Positions 1 to 9,612 are shown, counted from the first letter of the stretch. The stretch: DNA of 64,000 nucleotides from ZC4RG30 sp049841155 (GCA_049841155.1 JASGHI010000004.1:248001-312000), one strand, 5' to 3'. A program made the numbers and translations. The notes: generated from the sequence alone by a model not told the origin.

Positions 1-902
1 TTGTGGATCTCGCGCACGCCGGTGGGGCTGGTGACGTTGATCTCGGTGACGTAGCCGCCGATCACGTCCAGCCCCACGAACAGCATGCCGCGGCGGGCCA
101 GTTCAGGACCGATGCGCGCGGCCAGCTCCCGGTCGCGGTCATTGAGCTCGCGCACCACGCCGGTGGCGCCGGCCGCGAGGTTGCCGCGGTTGTCGGTGGC
201 CGAAGGCATGCGCGCCAGCGCGTAGGGCGCCGGCTCGCCGTCCACCAGCAGCACCCGCGAATCCCCGCCGGTGACGATCTGCGGCAGGTAGCGCTGCACG
301 ATGGCGAAGCGGCTGCCATAGTCGGTCAGGGTCTCGAACACCACGCGCAGGTTCTTGTCGGACTGGTCCACCACGAAGATGGAGCGGCCGCCCATGCCGT
401 GCAGGGGCTTGACCACGACCCGCCCGTGCTCGGCGGCAAAGGCGCCCATGTCGTCCATGTCGCGGGTGATGAGGGTGGGCGCGCAGCATTCGGGGAACCA
501 GGCCGTGTAGACCTTCTCGTTCATGTCGCGCAGGCCCTGGGGCGTGTTCACCACCATGGCTCCGGCCAGCTCGGCCCGTTCCAGCACGTAGGTGGTGTAG
601 ATGAACTCCATGTCGAAGGGCGGATCCTTGCGCATCAGGATCACGTCGAAGTCCCCGAGCGGCCGTACGGCCGGCTCGCCCAGCGTGAACCAGTTCGCGG
701 GATCGGCATGGACCGCCAGCGGCCGGGCCCTGCCGACGGCCACCCCGTCGCGCAGGCTGAGGTCGCCCTGGGTCAGGTAGAAGAGCTGATAGCCCCTGGC
801 CTGGGCGGCCAGCAGCATGGCAAGGGTGGTGTCCTTGGCGTACTTGATGTCCCCGATGGGGTCCATCACTACGGCAAGCTCAAGCGGCTGGGTCATGGTC
901 AT
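1..902 (-). CDS. gshB: Glutathione synthetase (3' end cut by window edge)
   Basis: ATP-grasp ligase that joins gamma-glutamylcysteine and glycine in the cytosol, the second step of glutathione synthesis. About 300 codons are present. The N-terminus reads MTMTQPLELAVVMDPIGDIK, the MDPI start typical of GshB. Further on are the conserved GMGGRSIFV segment and, near the edge, FVGLDVIGGYVTEINVTSP, the metal/ATP-binding end of the grasp. Roughly the last 15-25 residues lie outside the window. The start is ATG at 902; a second in-frame ATG lies two codons in. The gene diverges from pilG, the same arrangement known in Pseudomonas aeruginosa. Confidence 0.95.
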   Translation of the reverse strand, partial: MTMTQPLELAVVMDPIGDIKYAKDTTLAMLLAAQARGYQLFYLTQGDLSLRDGVAVGRARPLAVHADPANWFTLGEPAVRPLGDFDVILMRKDPPFDMEFIYTTYVLERAELAGAMVVNTPQGLRDMNEKVYTAWFPECCAPTLITRDMDDMGAFAAEHGRVVVKPLHGMGGRSIFVVDQSDKNLRVVFETLTDYGSRFAIVQRYLPQIVTGGDSRVLLVDGEPAPYALARMPSATDNRGNLAAGATGVVRELNDRDRELAARIGPELARRGMLFVGLDVIGGYVTEINVTSPTGVREIH

Positions 903-1035
903 GTTTCTCTCAGGAACGTGCCGCACATCAAGGCGTAATGTTATCCCACTGCCAGAATCGTCCCTCAGAAATGCGAACCGCGTTGCATGGCGAGGGGTAG
1001 GCCGATATGTTAAAAGAACACGGGTTTCCACCGCT

Positions 1036-1455
1036 ATGAACGTTGCCGGGAGTACCGTGGCCGTGAACGACGAGGGCACCAGTCTCAAAGGCCTGAAAGT
1101 GCTCGTCATTGATGACAGCAAGACCATCCGGCGCACCGCCGAGACGCTGCTCGTCAAGGAGGGCTGCGAGGTCTTCACCGCCATCGACGGTTTCGATGCG
1201 CTGGCCAAGATCGCCGATCACCAGCCGGACATCGTCTTCGTCGACATCATGATGCCGCGCCTGGACGGCTACCAGACCTGCGCGCTCATCAAGCACAACA
1301 AGGTTTTCCGTTCGATTCCGGTCATCATGCTGTCCTCGAAGGACGGCCTGTTCGACCGGGCCCGTGGCCGCATCGTCGGCTCCGAGCACTACCTGACGAA
1401 GCCGTTCACCAAGGAAGAGCTTCTGGGTGCGATCGAGACGCACATTGGGAGATAG
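1036..1455 (+). CDS. pilG: Twitching motility response regulator PilG
   Basis: Single-domain CheY-like receiver of the Pil-Chp system that controls type IV pilus extension and twitching. 139 aa. The phospho-acceptor is Asp70 in FVDIMMPRLDG, the acidic pocket is VIDDS, and the conserved Thr/Lys side is YLTKPFTKEEL. Similarity to known PilG runs over the whole domain (KTIRRTAETLLVKEGCEV, FDALAKIADHQPDIVFVD). The frame stays open far upstream. I chose ATG 1036 because it gives a short leader like the family; GTG 1057 and GTG 1063 are also possible and no strong ribosome site decides. pilH follows after 3 bases. Confidence 0.93.
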   Translation: MNVAGSTVAVNDEGTSLKGLKVLVIDDSKTIRRTAETLLVKEGCEVFTAIDGFDALAKIADHQPDIVFVDIMMPRLDGYQTCALIKHNKVFRSIPVIMLSSKDGLFDRARGRIVGSEHYLTKPFTKEELLGAIETHIGR

Positions 1456-1458
1456 GCC

Positions 1459-1824
1459 GTGGCATTGATACTCATCGTCGACGACTCGCCCACCGAAGTG
1501 CACGTGATGAAAAAGGCGCTGGAGGGCAGCGGCTTCCGCACCGCCACCGCGGGCGACGGACAGGAAGGGGTGCGGCTGGCGCGCGAAATGCACCCGGACC
1601 TCATCTTCATGGACATCGTCATGCCCGGCATGAACGGCTACCAGGCCACGCGCGCCATCGTCAGCGACCCGGACACACAGCGCATCCCCATCGTCATGGT
1701 CACCTCCAAGGGCCATGAGACCGACCGCATCTGGGGCCTGCGCCAGGGTGCGGTGGACTACATGGTCAAGCCGGTGACGCCGGACAAGCTGGTGGAGAAA
1801 GCCCAGTCCACGCTCGCTGCGTGA
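1459..1824 (+). CDS. pilH: Twitching motility response regulator PilH
   Basis: Second stand-alone receiver of the Pil-Chp pathway; in Pseudomonas it acts on pilus retraction or as a phosphate sink. 121 aa, the usual family length. It starts with GTG and reads LILIVDDSPTE; the phospho-acceptor is Asp52 in IFMDIVMPGMNG, and VKPVTPDKL carries the conserved lysine. It lies 3 bases after pilG and 10 bases before pilI, so the genes are almost surely co-transcribed. Confidence 0.93.
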   Translation: MALILIVDDSPTEVHVMKKALEGSGFRTATAGDGQEGVRLAREMHPDLIFMDIVMPGMNGYQATRAIVSDPDTQRIPIVMVTSKGHETDRIWGLRQGAVDYMVKPVTPDKLVEKAQSTLAA

Positions 1825-1834
1825 GGGGGCGACG

Positions 1835-2398
1835 TTGGACTCCGGATCCCTGATTCGATCGCTGCGTGACCGGCCCTTCGACCTGCTGGTGGCGCTGGAC
1901 CGCCGCGGCCGCGCGGGTTCGGCCGCTCCCGGCGAGGAGGCGGCAGCCGACCGCGAATGGGTGGGCGTCGCCTGGCGCATGGCGGGCGAGTCGTACCTGG
2001 TGGCGCGCGAGGAAATGCGCGAAGTGCTGCCCTATCCCTCGCAGCTCACGCGGGTGCCCGGCGCCAGGACCTGGATCAGGGGCCTTGCCAATGTGCGCGG
2101 TTCGCTGCTGCCCATCATCGACCTGCGGCAGTTCCTCGGCAGCGGCACCACGCCGCTCACGCGCAACACGCGCGTGCTGGTGGTGAACCACCGCGAGGTG
2201 CCGGCCGGTCTCATGGTGGATGAAGTGCTGGGCTTCCGGCGCTTCGCCGATGGAGAGTTCAGCGGCAATGCGCCGCCCACGCTGGTGCGCTGCGAGCGCT
2301 TCATGGCCGGCGCCTTCCGCCGCGGGGCGGAAACCTGGCCGGTGCTGAGCCTGCGTCTGCTCGTCGAAAACCCGGGGTTCCTGGATGCCGCAGCCTGA
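1835..2398 (+). CDS. pilI: CheW-like adaptor PilI
   Basis: CheW-domain coupling protein that should link the PilJ receptor to the kinase ChpA. 187 aa from a TTG start preceded by a GAGGGGG ribosome site at about 1822-1828. The CheW fold covers roughly residues 40-180, with the typical LPYPSQLTRVPGARTWIRGLANVRG and LLPIIDLRQFLG segments. The first 35 residues look unstructured. The end overlaps the proposed start of pilJ by 14 bases. TTG as start is inferred from the ribosome site and spacing. Confidence 0.88.
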   Translation: MDSGSLIRSLRDRPFDLLVALDRRGRAGSAAPGEEAAADREWVGVAWRMAGESYLVAREEMREVLPYPSQLTRVPGARTWIRGLANVRGSLLPIIDLRQFLGSGTTPLTRNTRVLVVNHREVPAGLMVDEVLGFRRFADGEFSGNAPPTLVRCERFMAGAFRRGAETWPVLSLRLLVENPGFLDAAA

Positions 2399-3719
2399 TT
2401 CCGCAAACACGATGAACCGCAGCCTGATACTCATCGGGCTGGCGGCGTTGCTGGTGCTGGCCGCGGTGGCGCTGGCCATGTTCGCCGGCGGCACCACGGC
2501 CATCATCGCGGGCCTGGCAGGTCTTGCCGCCATGGTGCCGCTGGCGCTGCTGTTCATGTACCTGAGGGCTACCGAGGAACAAAGCCGCGCGCAGCGCCTG
2601 GCTGTCGAGGCGCAGAGCCGCGAGAACGAGCGCAACCAGCAGGCCATCCTGCGCCTGCTCGACGAAATAGCCGGCATCGGGCAGGGCGACCTCACCGCCA
2701 CCGCCACCGTCACCGAGGACATCACGGGCGCCATCGCGGATTCGGTGAACATGGCCGTCGAAAGCCTGCGCAAGCTGGTGATGACCATCAACAGTTCCGC
2801 CATCCACCTGGACGGCGCCACGCGGCAGACGCAGGCGCTGGCCGCGCACCTGGCCAAGTCTTCCAGTGCGCAGTCGCGCCAGATCGCATCGGCCACCGAA
2901 TCCATCGCGGCCATGGCCGGCTCCATCGAGGAAGTTTCGGGCAATGCCGAGCGCGCCGCCGACGTGGCCCGTTATTCGGTGGATATCGCGCACAAGGGCG
3001 GCGATGCCGTGCGCCGCACCATCGACGGCATGAATGCCATCCGCGAGACCATCCAGGAGACCTCCAAGCGCATCAAGCGCCTGGGCGAGAGCTCGCAGGA
3101 GATCGGCAACATCGTCGAGCTCATCAACGACCTGGCCGAGCAGACCAACATCCTCGCGCTCAACGCTTCCATCCAGGCTTCGATGGCCGGCGAGGCCGGC
3201 CGCGGCTTCGCCGTGGTGGCCGACGAGGTGCAGCGCCTGGCCGAGCGCGCCACCAATGCCACCAAGCAGATCGATGTGCTGGTGCGCACCATCCAGGCGG
3301 ACACCAACGGCGCCGTGGTCTCGATGGAGCGCAGCACCACCGACGTGGTCGGCGGCGCGATGCTGGCCGAGAACGCAGGCAGCGCGCTGGAAGAGATCGA
3401 GCAGGTCTCGAACCAGATCGCGAGCCTGGTGCACAACATCTCGGCCAGCGCCCGCAACCAGACGCAGTCGGGACAGAGCGTGGCGCGCAACATGCAGGTG
3501 CTGCGCGAGATCAGCACGCAGACCGCCGACGCCACCAGCAACACCTCCGAGGCCATCGCCAAGCTCGCCGAACTGTCCGCGGCGCTGCGGCGCTCGGTGG
3601 CCGGTTTCCGGCTGCCCGATGTGGCCGAATCCGGCTCCTTCCGCAAGCCGGCGGTCGCCGATCCGGAAACGGCCGCCAGCGGCATCTTCCGCCGCGTATC
3701 GGGTGCCGCCAATGGCTGA
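2385..3719 (+). CDS. pilJ: Short PilJ-like methyl-accepting chemotaxis protein
   Basis: Receptor that signals to ChpA through PilI. 444 aa. Two hydrophobic helices lie close together at the N-terminus (about 12-33 and 38-59) with only a few residues between them. A HAMP-like or linker region follows, then the MCP signalling domain with the hairpin tip EQTNILALNASIQASMAGE and RGFAVVADEVQRLAERA. P. aeruginosa PilJ is about 680 aa with a large periplasmic sensor; that part is absent here, so the name rests on synteny and the signalling domain. The start could also be ATG 2412 (MNRSLILIG). The stop overlaps the chpA start by 8 bases. Confidence 0.85.
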   Translation: MPQPDSANTMNRSLILIGLAALLVLAAVALAMFAGGTTAIIAGLAGLAAMVPLALLFMYLRATEEQSRAQRLAVEAQSRENERNQQAILRLLDEIAGIGQGDLTATATVTEDITGAIADSVNMAVESLRKLVMTINSSAIHLDGATRQTQALAAHLAKSSSAQSRQIASATESIAAMAGSIEEVSGNAERAADVARYSVDIAHKGGDAVRRTIDGMNAIRETIQETSKRIKRLGESSQEIGNIVELINDLAEQTNILALNASIQASMAGEAGRGFAVVADEVQRLAERATNATKQIDVLVRTIQADTNGAVVSMERSTTDVVGGAMLAENAGSALEEIEQVSNQIASLVHNISASARNQTQSGQSVARNMQVLREISTQTADATSNTSEAIAKLAELSAALRRSVAGFRLPDVAESGSFRKPAVADPETAASGIFRRVSGAANG

Positions 3720-6700
3720 GATCGCCGACAACCCGCGGCCGCAGATTGCGAGCCAGACGCTGGATGCCGTCGCGCGCGAGGTCAACACCTCGCTGGGCGA
3801 GGCGCGCGTCGCGCTCGAAGCCTATGTAGAGCAGCAGGAGAACCTGTCGCTGCTGCAGCGCTGCGGCAGCGAACTGGCGCAGGTGCAGGGTGTGCTGCGC
3901 GTCATGGAGATCCATGGCGCGGCACTGCTGGCCGAAGAAATGCGCCAGGTCGCCGCGTACCTGGAGACCTTGGCCGGCGAGCGCAAGAACCAGGCCGAGG
4001 CGCTGGATGCGCTGATGCGTGCCATGGTGCAGCTGCCCTCTTACCTGGACCGTGTGCTGGCCGGCGGCCGCGACCTGGCGCTGATCCTGCTGCCGCTGCT
4101 CAACGACATGCGCGCCGTGCGCGGCAGCCCGCTGCTGTCCGAAGGCACTTTGCTGCTGCTGAACCTGAAGTCCGATCGCCAGGCCGAGCCGGCGCCGCCG
4201 GAGGCGGGCGAAGAGAACATCACCGCGGCGCAGTGGGCGCGGCGCCTGCGCTCGCGCTTCCAGATGGGCCTCATTGGCTGGATCCGCGGCGAGCGCATCG
4301 ATGCGCACCTGGAAACCCTGGCCGGCGTCGCCACGCGCCTGGAGCGCGTCGCCGCCACGCAGGCGCTGTTCCAGCTGTGGTGGGTGGTCGGCGCCGTCAT
4401 CGAGGCGTTGCGCGACCGGGGCCTGGAAGGCAGCGTGTCGGTGAAGCGCCTGCTCGGCCTTGCCGATCGCGAGATCAAGCGGCTGTACGACGAGGGCGAG
4501 GCGCGCTATGCGCAGAACCCGCCGGTCGAACTGCTGAACAACCTGCTTTACTACGTGGCGCGTGCCGCCGAAGCCGGTCCGCGCGTGAAGGCGGTGCGCG
4601 CGTCCTTCCGCCTCGGCGAATTGCTGCCGGTGGACGAGAGCATCGAGCAGGAACGCGAGAGCCTCTCCGCGCCCTCGGTGAAGCTGATGCAGACGGTGGC
4701 CGCGGCCATCCGCGAGGACCTAGGCAAGATCAAGGATGTCCTCGACATCTACGTGCGGCGCGGCGCCGCCGCGCCGGAGGAACTCACGGCGCAGGTCGAT
4801 CTGCTGCGCAAGATCGGCGACACGCTGGGCGTGCTCGGCCTCGGCGAGCAGCGCGCCCGCGTGCAAAGCGAGATCGGCCGCCTCGAGACGCTGATTGCCT
4901 CGGGCGACCGGCCCTCCGAATCGCTGCTGGTGGATATTGCCGCGGCGCTGATCCGCGTCGAGGATCACCTCGACGATGAGCTCGTCGGCATGATCCTGCC
5001 GCGCGAGCGCTCGTCCGAGCAGCCGTCGGTGGATCTGGACTTCCAGCCTGTGCAGTCCGCGGTGCTGCGCGAATGCGTGGTGAACCTGGCGCGCGTGAAG
5101 GAATACGTCTCGCAGAATGTCGGCGGCACGCTGGATGCGGCCGGTTTCGACAACTGGCTGGAACTGATGCGCGGCATCCAGGCGGGCCTGCTGGTGCTGG
5201 GCAAGACGCGGGCAGTGGGCTGCGTGGAACGCATCACCGGCCATCTGCGTCTGGTGATGCAGCCCGGCGGTTCGGGGCTTGCGCCACAGGCGCTGGACCG
5301 CCTTGCCGATGCCATCGTCAGCGTCGAGTACTACATGGAGACGCTGCAGGCCGGGCGTTCGGACCCCTGGTACATGCTCGACAACGCCGAGGCGGCGCTG
5401 GCCGCCGTCGATGCACAGCCGGCGCGCGCCGTTCCCACGGTGGCGCCGGTGGCCGATGCGGACCACACCATGGTGCTGGGCACGGCGCGTGCCCCCGTGC
5501 TGCCGGATCCGGCCGTGATTTCCACGGTGGCGGCCACGCCGCCGGTGCTGGCGCCCGCCGCGCGGCCGCGTCCGCCGCTGGCCGAGGCTGCCGATCCTGA
5601 ACTGGTCAGCCTGTTCCTGGAGGAGGCGCGTGAGGAAGTGGCGCGCATCGCCCAGCAGCTGCCCGTCTGGGATCAGGACCCTTCGCAGGAAGTTGCGCTC
5701 GCCACCGCGCGGCGTGCCTTCCACACGCTCAAGGGCAGCGGCCGCGTCGTCGGCGCCACGGAGCTGGCCGAGTTCTCCTGGTCCATCGAGAACCTGCTGA
5801 ACCGCCTGCTCGACAAGACCCTGGTGCGCGGTCCGGCCATCCTCGCGACGCTGCGCGAGGCCGTGGCGACGCTGCCGCAGCTGATCGGCCATCTGGAAGG
5901 CGGCATTGCACCTGCGGCCGATGTCGCGGGCATCTCGGCGCGTGCGCATGCGCTGGCCGCTGGCCGCAGCGCCGATTCGGTGCCCCCGCCGGCCCCCGTT
6001 GCACCGGCGGTGGTTGCGCAGTCTGAAGTGCCGGCAGTGGCCGAACCGGCGCCGAATCTGGATATTCCGCTGCCGTCGGAGCCGGGGGAGGGCGCCTCTG
6101 CGGATTCGGAGTTCATCCTCCTGTCCGCGGAAGAGCCGGAGCCTTCGGCGACCGAGGCCGACCCGACACTGGGCGAGATCTATTCGCGCGAGACGGCAAG
6201 CCACGTCGCCGTGGTGCGCGACTGGATCGAGCGCGTCGCATCGCTGCCTGGCTCGCAGGTGGTGCCGGAGCCGGTCTACCGCGCCTGCCATACCCTCGCG
6301 GGCAGCTCACGCATGGCCGAGGCGCGCCATGGCATCCGCCTGGCCGAGCCGTTGAACCACTGGTTGCGCAAGTCTTTCGATGCCGGTGTCGGCATCGACG
6401 GCGGGGACATCGCGCTGGTGGCCGACTGCATGACGGCGCTGGAGAGCGTGAGCCTCAATCTCGGCGAATCCACGGGCTTCTTCCTCTCGCATTCGGCCCT
6501 GCTCGAACGCATCGCCCAGGCCGAAGCGGAGCTGGACCGGCGCATTGCCGCCGACGAGACCGGCAACAACGAGCAGCTGGGCGCGGCCACCGAAGAGGAG
6601 CCCCGGGCGAGGGTGTTCGCGGTGCCGCCGCGCGGGGAGCCGTCTGCGCCCCCCGCGGCCGTGGACTATGACCTCGAGATCGCCTCCATCTTTGGCGACG

Positions 6701-9072
6701 AGGCCACCGAACTGCTGGAAGCCGCGCAGTCCTCCTTCCTCGGCATCAGCCTCGATGAGCCGCGCCGCGAGGAATTCGCCGCGCTCAAGCGTCCGTTGCA
6801 TACGCTGAAGGGCGGCGCGCGCATGGCGGGCGTCGCGGCAATGGGCGATCTCTCGCATGAGCTCGAGTCGCTGATCATCGCCATCGAGCTCGGCAATGTG
6901 CCGCCGAGCACCGCGGCGCGCGAAACCTTGCAGCGCGCGCTCGATGAACTGGCGCGCATGCGCGACCTGCTGGCCGCCAGCAAACCCATCGCGCCGGCCG
7001 CGGCGCTGGTTGCGCAGGTGCGCGCGCTCTCCGGTGGCGAGGAAGTGGTCGAAGAGGAGGCCCTGCCCACGGCGCAGGAAGTGCCCCACACCCTGCCGCC
7101 CCTGGATGCGCAGCATGTCGATGCGCCGGTGCCGGAGGCTCCCGCAGCACCGCAGATGCCGCCCGAGCGGCCGGCGGTTTTCGACCGGCTGATGGCGGCC
7201 GCCATGGTGCCGCCGGGACGCGAGCCGGCGCCGCCGCCGGAGCGCGTGGAAATGGCGCGCGTCGATGCGGAGCTGCTGAACCAGCTGCTGAACCAGGCCG
7301 GCGAGGTGAGCATCGGCCGCTCGCGCGTCGAGCAGCAGATGGGTTCGGTGGAGTTCAACCTCGCTGAACTCTCGCGTACGGTCACGCGCCTGAAGGAGCA
7401 GCTCAACAAGCTCGAGATCGAGACCGAGACGCAGATCCTGCACCGCCACGAGACCGAGTCCGGTCCGCGCACCGATTTCGATCCGCTGGAGCTGGACCGC
7501 TATTCCTCCATCCAGCAGTTCTCGCGCGCGCTCGCCGAGACGGCCAGCGACGTGGCGAGCATCCAGCAGCTGCTCGAGACGCTGACACAGGAAGCGCAGA
7601 ACCTGCTGCAGCTGCAGGGCCGCACCATCACCGAGCTGCAGAACGGCCTCATGCGCACGCGCATGGTCTCGTTCCAGCGCCATGTGCAGCGTCTGTCGCG
7701 CATCGTGCGCCAGGCGGCGGCCGATACCGGCAAGCAGGCCGAGCTCGTGGTCGAGGGCGCCTCCGGCGAGCTCGACCGCCAGGTGCTCGAGCGCATGCTG
7801 CCGCCCTTCGAGCACCTGCTGCGCAATGCCGTGGTGCACGGCATCGAATCACCCGAACAGCGCCGCGCCGCCGGCAAGGCGGAGACCGGCCAGATCCGCC
7901 TCACGCTGCGCCGTGAAGGGGCCGAGGTCATCATCGACGTTGCCGACGATGGCGCCGGCATGAACCTCGAGGCCATCCGCGCCAAGGCGATTGCCATGGG
8001 CATGGTGGCGGCCAATCATGCGCTGTCGGACGAAGAGGCCATGCAGCTGGTGCTGGAGCCGGGCTTCTCCACGGCCGAGAATCTCACCCAGGCCGCGGGC
8101 CGCGGCGTGGGCATGGACGTGGTGGCCACCGAGGTGAAGAAGCTCGGCGGCGCGCTGCACATCGAGACGCAGGCCGGCCAGGGTTCGCGCTTCACCATCC
8201 GCCTGCCGTTCACGCTGGCGGTGAGCCACGCGCTCATCGTGCGCATTGCCGACGAGTTCTATGCGCTGCCGCTGCCCACCGTGGAAGGCGTGGTGCGCGT
8301 GCCGCGCGACGAAGTGCTGCGGCATCTCGCCAGCGATACCCCTTCGTACATGTACGGCGGCTACAAATACCGCTTCCAGCATCTGGGCGTGTTCGTGGGC
8401 ATGGAGGCCGGGCCGCTGCCCGAGACCGATCCCACGCTGCCGGTGGTGCTGGTGCGCGCCGGCGAACTTTCCACCGGTCTCGTGGCCGAGGAGCTGGTCG
8501 GCAGCCGCGAGATCGTCGTCAAGCCCGTCGGCCCGCAGATCTCCGGCATCCGCGGCATATCCGGCGCCACCATCCTCGGCGACGGCCGCATCGTCGTGAT
8601 CCTCGACATCGGCGCGCTGGTGCGCGCCGGCTGGCGCGGCCGCGTGCAGGCCGCTACCGTGCCGCGCGAGAAGCTCGACCGGCGCATCGTGGCGCTGGTG
8701 GTCGACGATTCCATCACCGTGCGCCGCGTCACCCAGCGCCTGCTCGAGCGCAATGGCATGAAGGTGCTCACGGCGCGCGACGGCATGGATGCCGTGGCGG
8801 TGATGGAGGAGCACGTGCCCGACATCGTGCTGCTGGACATCGAGATGCCGCGCATGGACGGCTATGAAGTCGCTGCGCACATCCGCGGCAACGCGCGCCT
8901 GAAGGATGTCCCCATCATCATGATCACTTCGCGCGTGGGCGAGAAGCACCGCTCGCGCGCCATCGAGCTGGGCGTGGACGAATACCTCGGCAAGCCCTAT
9001 CAGGAGAGCCAGCTGCTGGAGGCCATCGCGCCGCTGGTGGAGCGCAGCGGTGGCGAGGCGCGCCTGGCGTGA
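3712..9072 (+). CDS. chpA: Hybrid chemosensory histidine kinase ChpA (PilL)
   Basis: CheA-type kinase of the Pil-Chp system, 1786 aa from ATG 3712. The frame is open upstream, but that part only shadows pilJ. The first 580 residues or so are a helical FimL-like region without a clear phospho-His. Three HPt domains follow with His671 (AFHTLKGSGR), His860 (ACHTLAGSSR) and His1030 (PLHTLKGGAR), separated by Ala/Pro-rich linkers. Next come a dimerisation region (about 1185-1320), the ATPase N box (Asn1372, His1376), the G box at about 1464-1470, a CheW-like domain, and a C-terminal receiver with Asp1709 and Lys1761. P. aeruginosa ChpA is larger and carries more phosphotransfer domains. Confidence 0.95.
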   Translation: MAEIADNPRPQIASQTLDAVAREVNTSLGEARVALEAYVEQQENLSLLQRCGSELAQVQGVLRVMEIHGAALLAEEMRQVAAYLETLAGERKNQAEALDALMRAMVQLPSYLDRVLAGGRDLALILLPLLNDMRAVRGSPLLSEGTLLLLNLKSDRQAEPAPPEAGEENITAAQWARRLRSRFQMGLIGWIRGERIDAHLETLAGVATRLERVAATQALFQLWWVVGAVIEALRDRGLEGSVSVKRLLGLADREIKRLYDEGEARYAQNPPVELLNNLLYYVARAAEAGPRVKAVRASFRLGELLPVDESIEQERESLSAPSVKLMQTVAAAIREDLGKIKDVLDIYVRRGAAAPEELTAQVDLLRKIGDTLGVLGLGEQRARVQSEIGRLETLIASGDRPSESLLVDIAAALIRVEDHLDDELVGMILPRERSSEQPSVDLDFQPVQSAVLRECVVNLARVKEYVSQNVGGTLDAAGFDNWLELMRGIQAGLLVLGKTRAVGCVERITGHLRLVMQPGGSGLAPQALDRLADAIVSVEYYMETLQAGRSDPWYMLDNAEAALAAVDAQPARAVPTVAPVADADHTMVLGTARAPVLPDPAVISTVAATPPVLAPAARPRPPLAEAADPELVSLFLEEAREEVARIAQQLPVWDQDPSQEVALATARRAFHTLKGSGRVVGATELAEFSWSIENLLNRLLDKTLVRGPAILATLREAVATLPQLIGHLEGGIAPAADVAGISARAHALAAGRSADSVPPPAPVAPAVVAQSEVPAVAEPAPNLDIPLPSEPGEGASADSEFILLSAEEPEPSATEADPTLGEIYSRETASHVAVVRDWIERVASLPGSQVVPEPVYRACHTLAGSSRMAEARHGIRLAEPLNHWLRKSFDAGVGIDGGDIALVADCMTALESVSLNLGESTGFFLSHSALLERIAQAEAELDRRIAADETGNNEQLGAATEEEPRARVFAVPPRGEPSAPPAAVDYDLEIASIFGDEATELLEAAQSSFLGISLDEPRREEFAALKRPLHTLKGGARMAGVAAMGDLSHELESLIIAIELGNVPPSTAARETLQRALDELARMRDLLAASKPIAPAAALVAQVRALSGGEEVVEEEALPTAQEVPHTLPPLDAQHVDAPVPEAPAAPQMPPERPAVFDRLMAAAMVPPGREPAPPPERVEMARVDAELLNQLLNQAGEVSIGRSRVEQQMGSVEFNLAELSRTVTRLKEQLNKLEIETETQILHRHETESGPRTDFDPLELDRYSSIQQFSRALAETASDVASIQQLLETLTQEAQNLLQLQGRTITELQNGLMRTRMVSFQRHVQRLSRIVRQAAADTGKQAELVVEGASGELDRQVLERMLPPFEHLLRNAVVHGIESPEQRRAAGKAETGQIRLTLRREGAEVIIDVADDGAGMNLEAIRAKAIAMGMVAANHALSDEEAMQLVLEPGFSTAENLTQAAGRGVGMDVVATEVKKLGGALHIETQAGQGSRFTIRLPFTLAVSHALIVRIADEFYALPLPTVEGVVRVPRDEVLRHLASDTPSYMYGGYKYRFQHLGVFVGMEAGPLPETDPTLPVVLVRAGELSTGLVAEELVGSREIVVKPVGPQISGIRGISGATILGDGRIVVILDIGALVRAGWRGRVQAATVPREKLDRRIVALVVDDSITVRRVTQRLLERNGMKVLTARDGMDAVAVMEEHVPDIVLLDIEMPRMDGYEVAAHIRGNARLKDVPIIMITSRVGEKHRSRAIELGVDEYLGKPYQESQLLEAIAPLVERSGGEARLA

Positions 9073-9545
9073 GCGACCGTCCCGCAGAAATCTACGGCTT
9101 GCTGGTGCCCATCGCCGGCGAGCGCCTGCTGGTGCCGCGCGGCTGCGTGGCCGAAGTCGTCGGCTACCAGACACCGCAGGAAATGACGGGCGCGCCGCCC
9201 TGGTATCTGGGTGTCGTGAACTGGAATGGCCGCAAGGTGCCGCTGGTGTCCTTCGAGGGCGCCTGCGGACAGGAAGTGGTCTCGCCCACGCAGCGCTCGC
9301 GCGTGGTGGTGCTCAATGCCGCTTCTCCCGATGTGGATGCAGGCCACGTGGCCGTGCTGTCGCAGGGGTTTCCGCAGCTGGTGCGGGTCAGTCCGGAGCT
9401 GGTGAAGCTCGATCAGGAACGCACCTTCGCCGAGGGCACGCCCGTGCTCTGCCAGCTGCACATGCTCAACGAATCGCCGCTGGTGCCCGATCTGGATCGT
9501 CTGGAAGAGATGATCGCGGCGGAGACTTCGCCGCTGCCGGGTTGA
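9069..9545 (+). CDS. chpC: CheW-like protein ChpC
   Basis: Second CheW-type adaptor at the end of the Pil-Chp operon, thought to couple extra receptors to ChpA. 158 aa. The GTG start sits inside the chpA stop (GTGA, 4-base overlap), so translation is probably coupled. CheW features include IAGERLLVPRGCVAEVVGY and WYLGVVNWNGRKVPLVSFE. It is followed by an intergenic hairpin and then a convergent gene, so it is the last gene of this operon. Confidence 0.88.
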   Translation: MSDRPAEIYGLLVPIAGERLLVPRGCVAEVVGYQTPQEMTGAPPWYLGVVNWNGRKVPLVSFEGACGQEVVSPTQRSRVVVLNAASPDVDAGHVAVLSQGFPQLVRVSPELVKLDQERTFAEGTPVLCQLHMLNESPLVPDLDRLEEMIAAETSPLPG

Positions 9546-9550
9546 CCGGC

Positions 9551-9585
9551 GCTGTTCCCTTCCCCGGCCCGGGGAAGGGAACAGC
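9551..9585. terminator. Perfect 15-bp hairpin between convergent genes
   Basis: GCTGTTCCCTTCCCC and its exact reverse complement flank a 5-base loop (GGCCC) just after chpC and before the end of the convergent TonB receptor gene. Neither side has a T-run, so it may be a weak or Rho-assisted terminator, or an mRNA-end-protecting stem for either operon. Confidence 0.6.
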
Positions 9586-9612
9586 CTGTCGGGACGTGAA
9601 CCGTCCGGTGCG

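Noticed and set aside
817..1035. A long N-terminal extension of PilG
   Set aside because: It overlaps gshB on the other strand and is not part of any known PilG; ATG 1036 gives the family length.
4720..6291. A 523-codon minus-strand open frame inside chpA
   Set aside because: Antisense shadow; chpA domains with their HPt histidines lie on the plus strand here.
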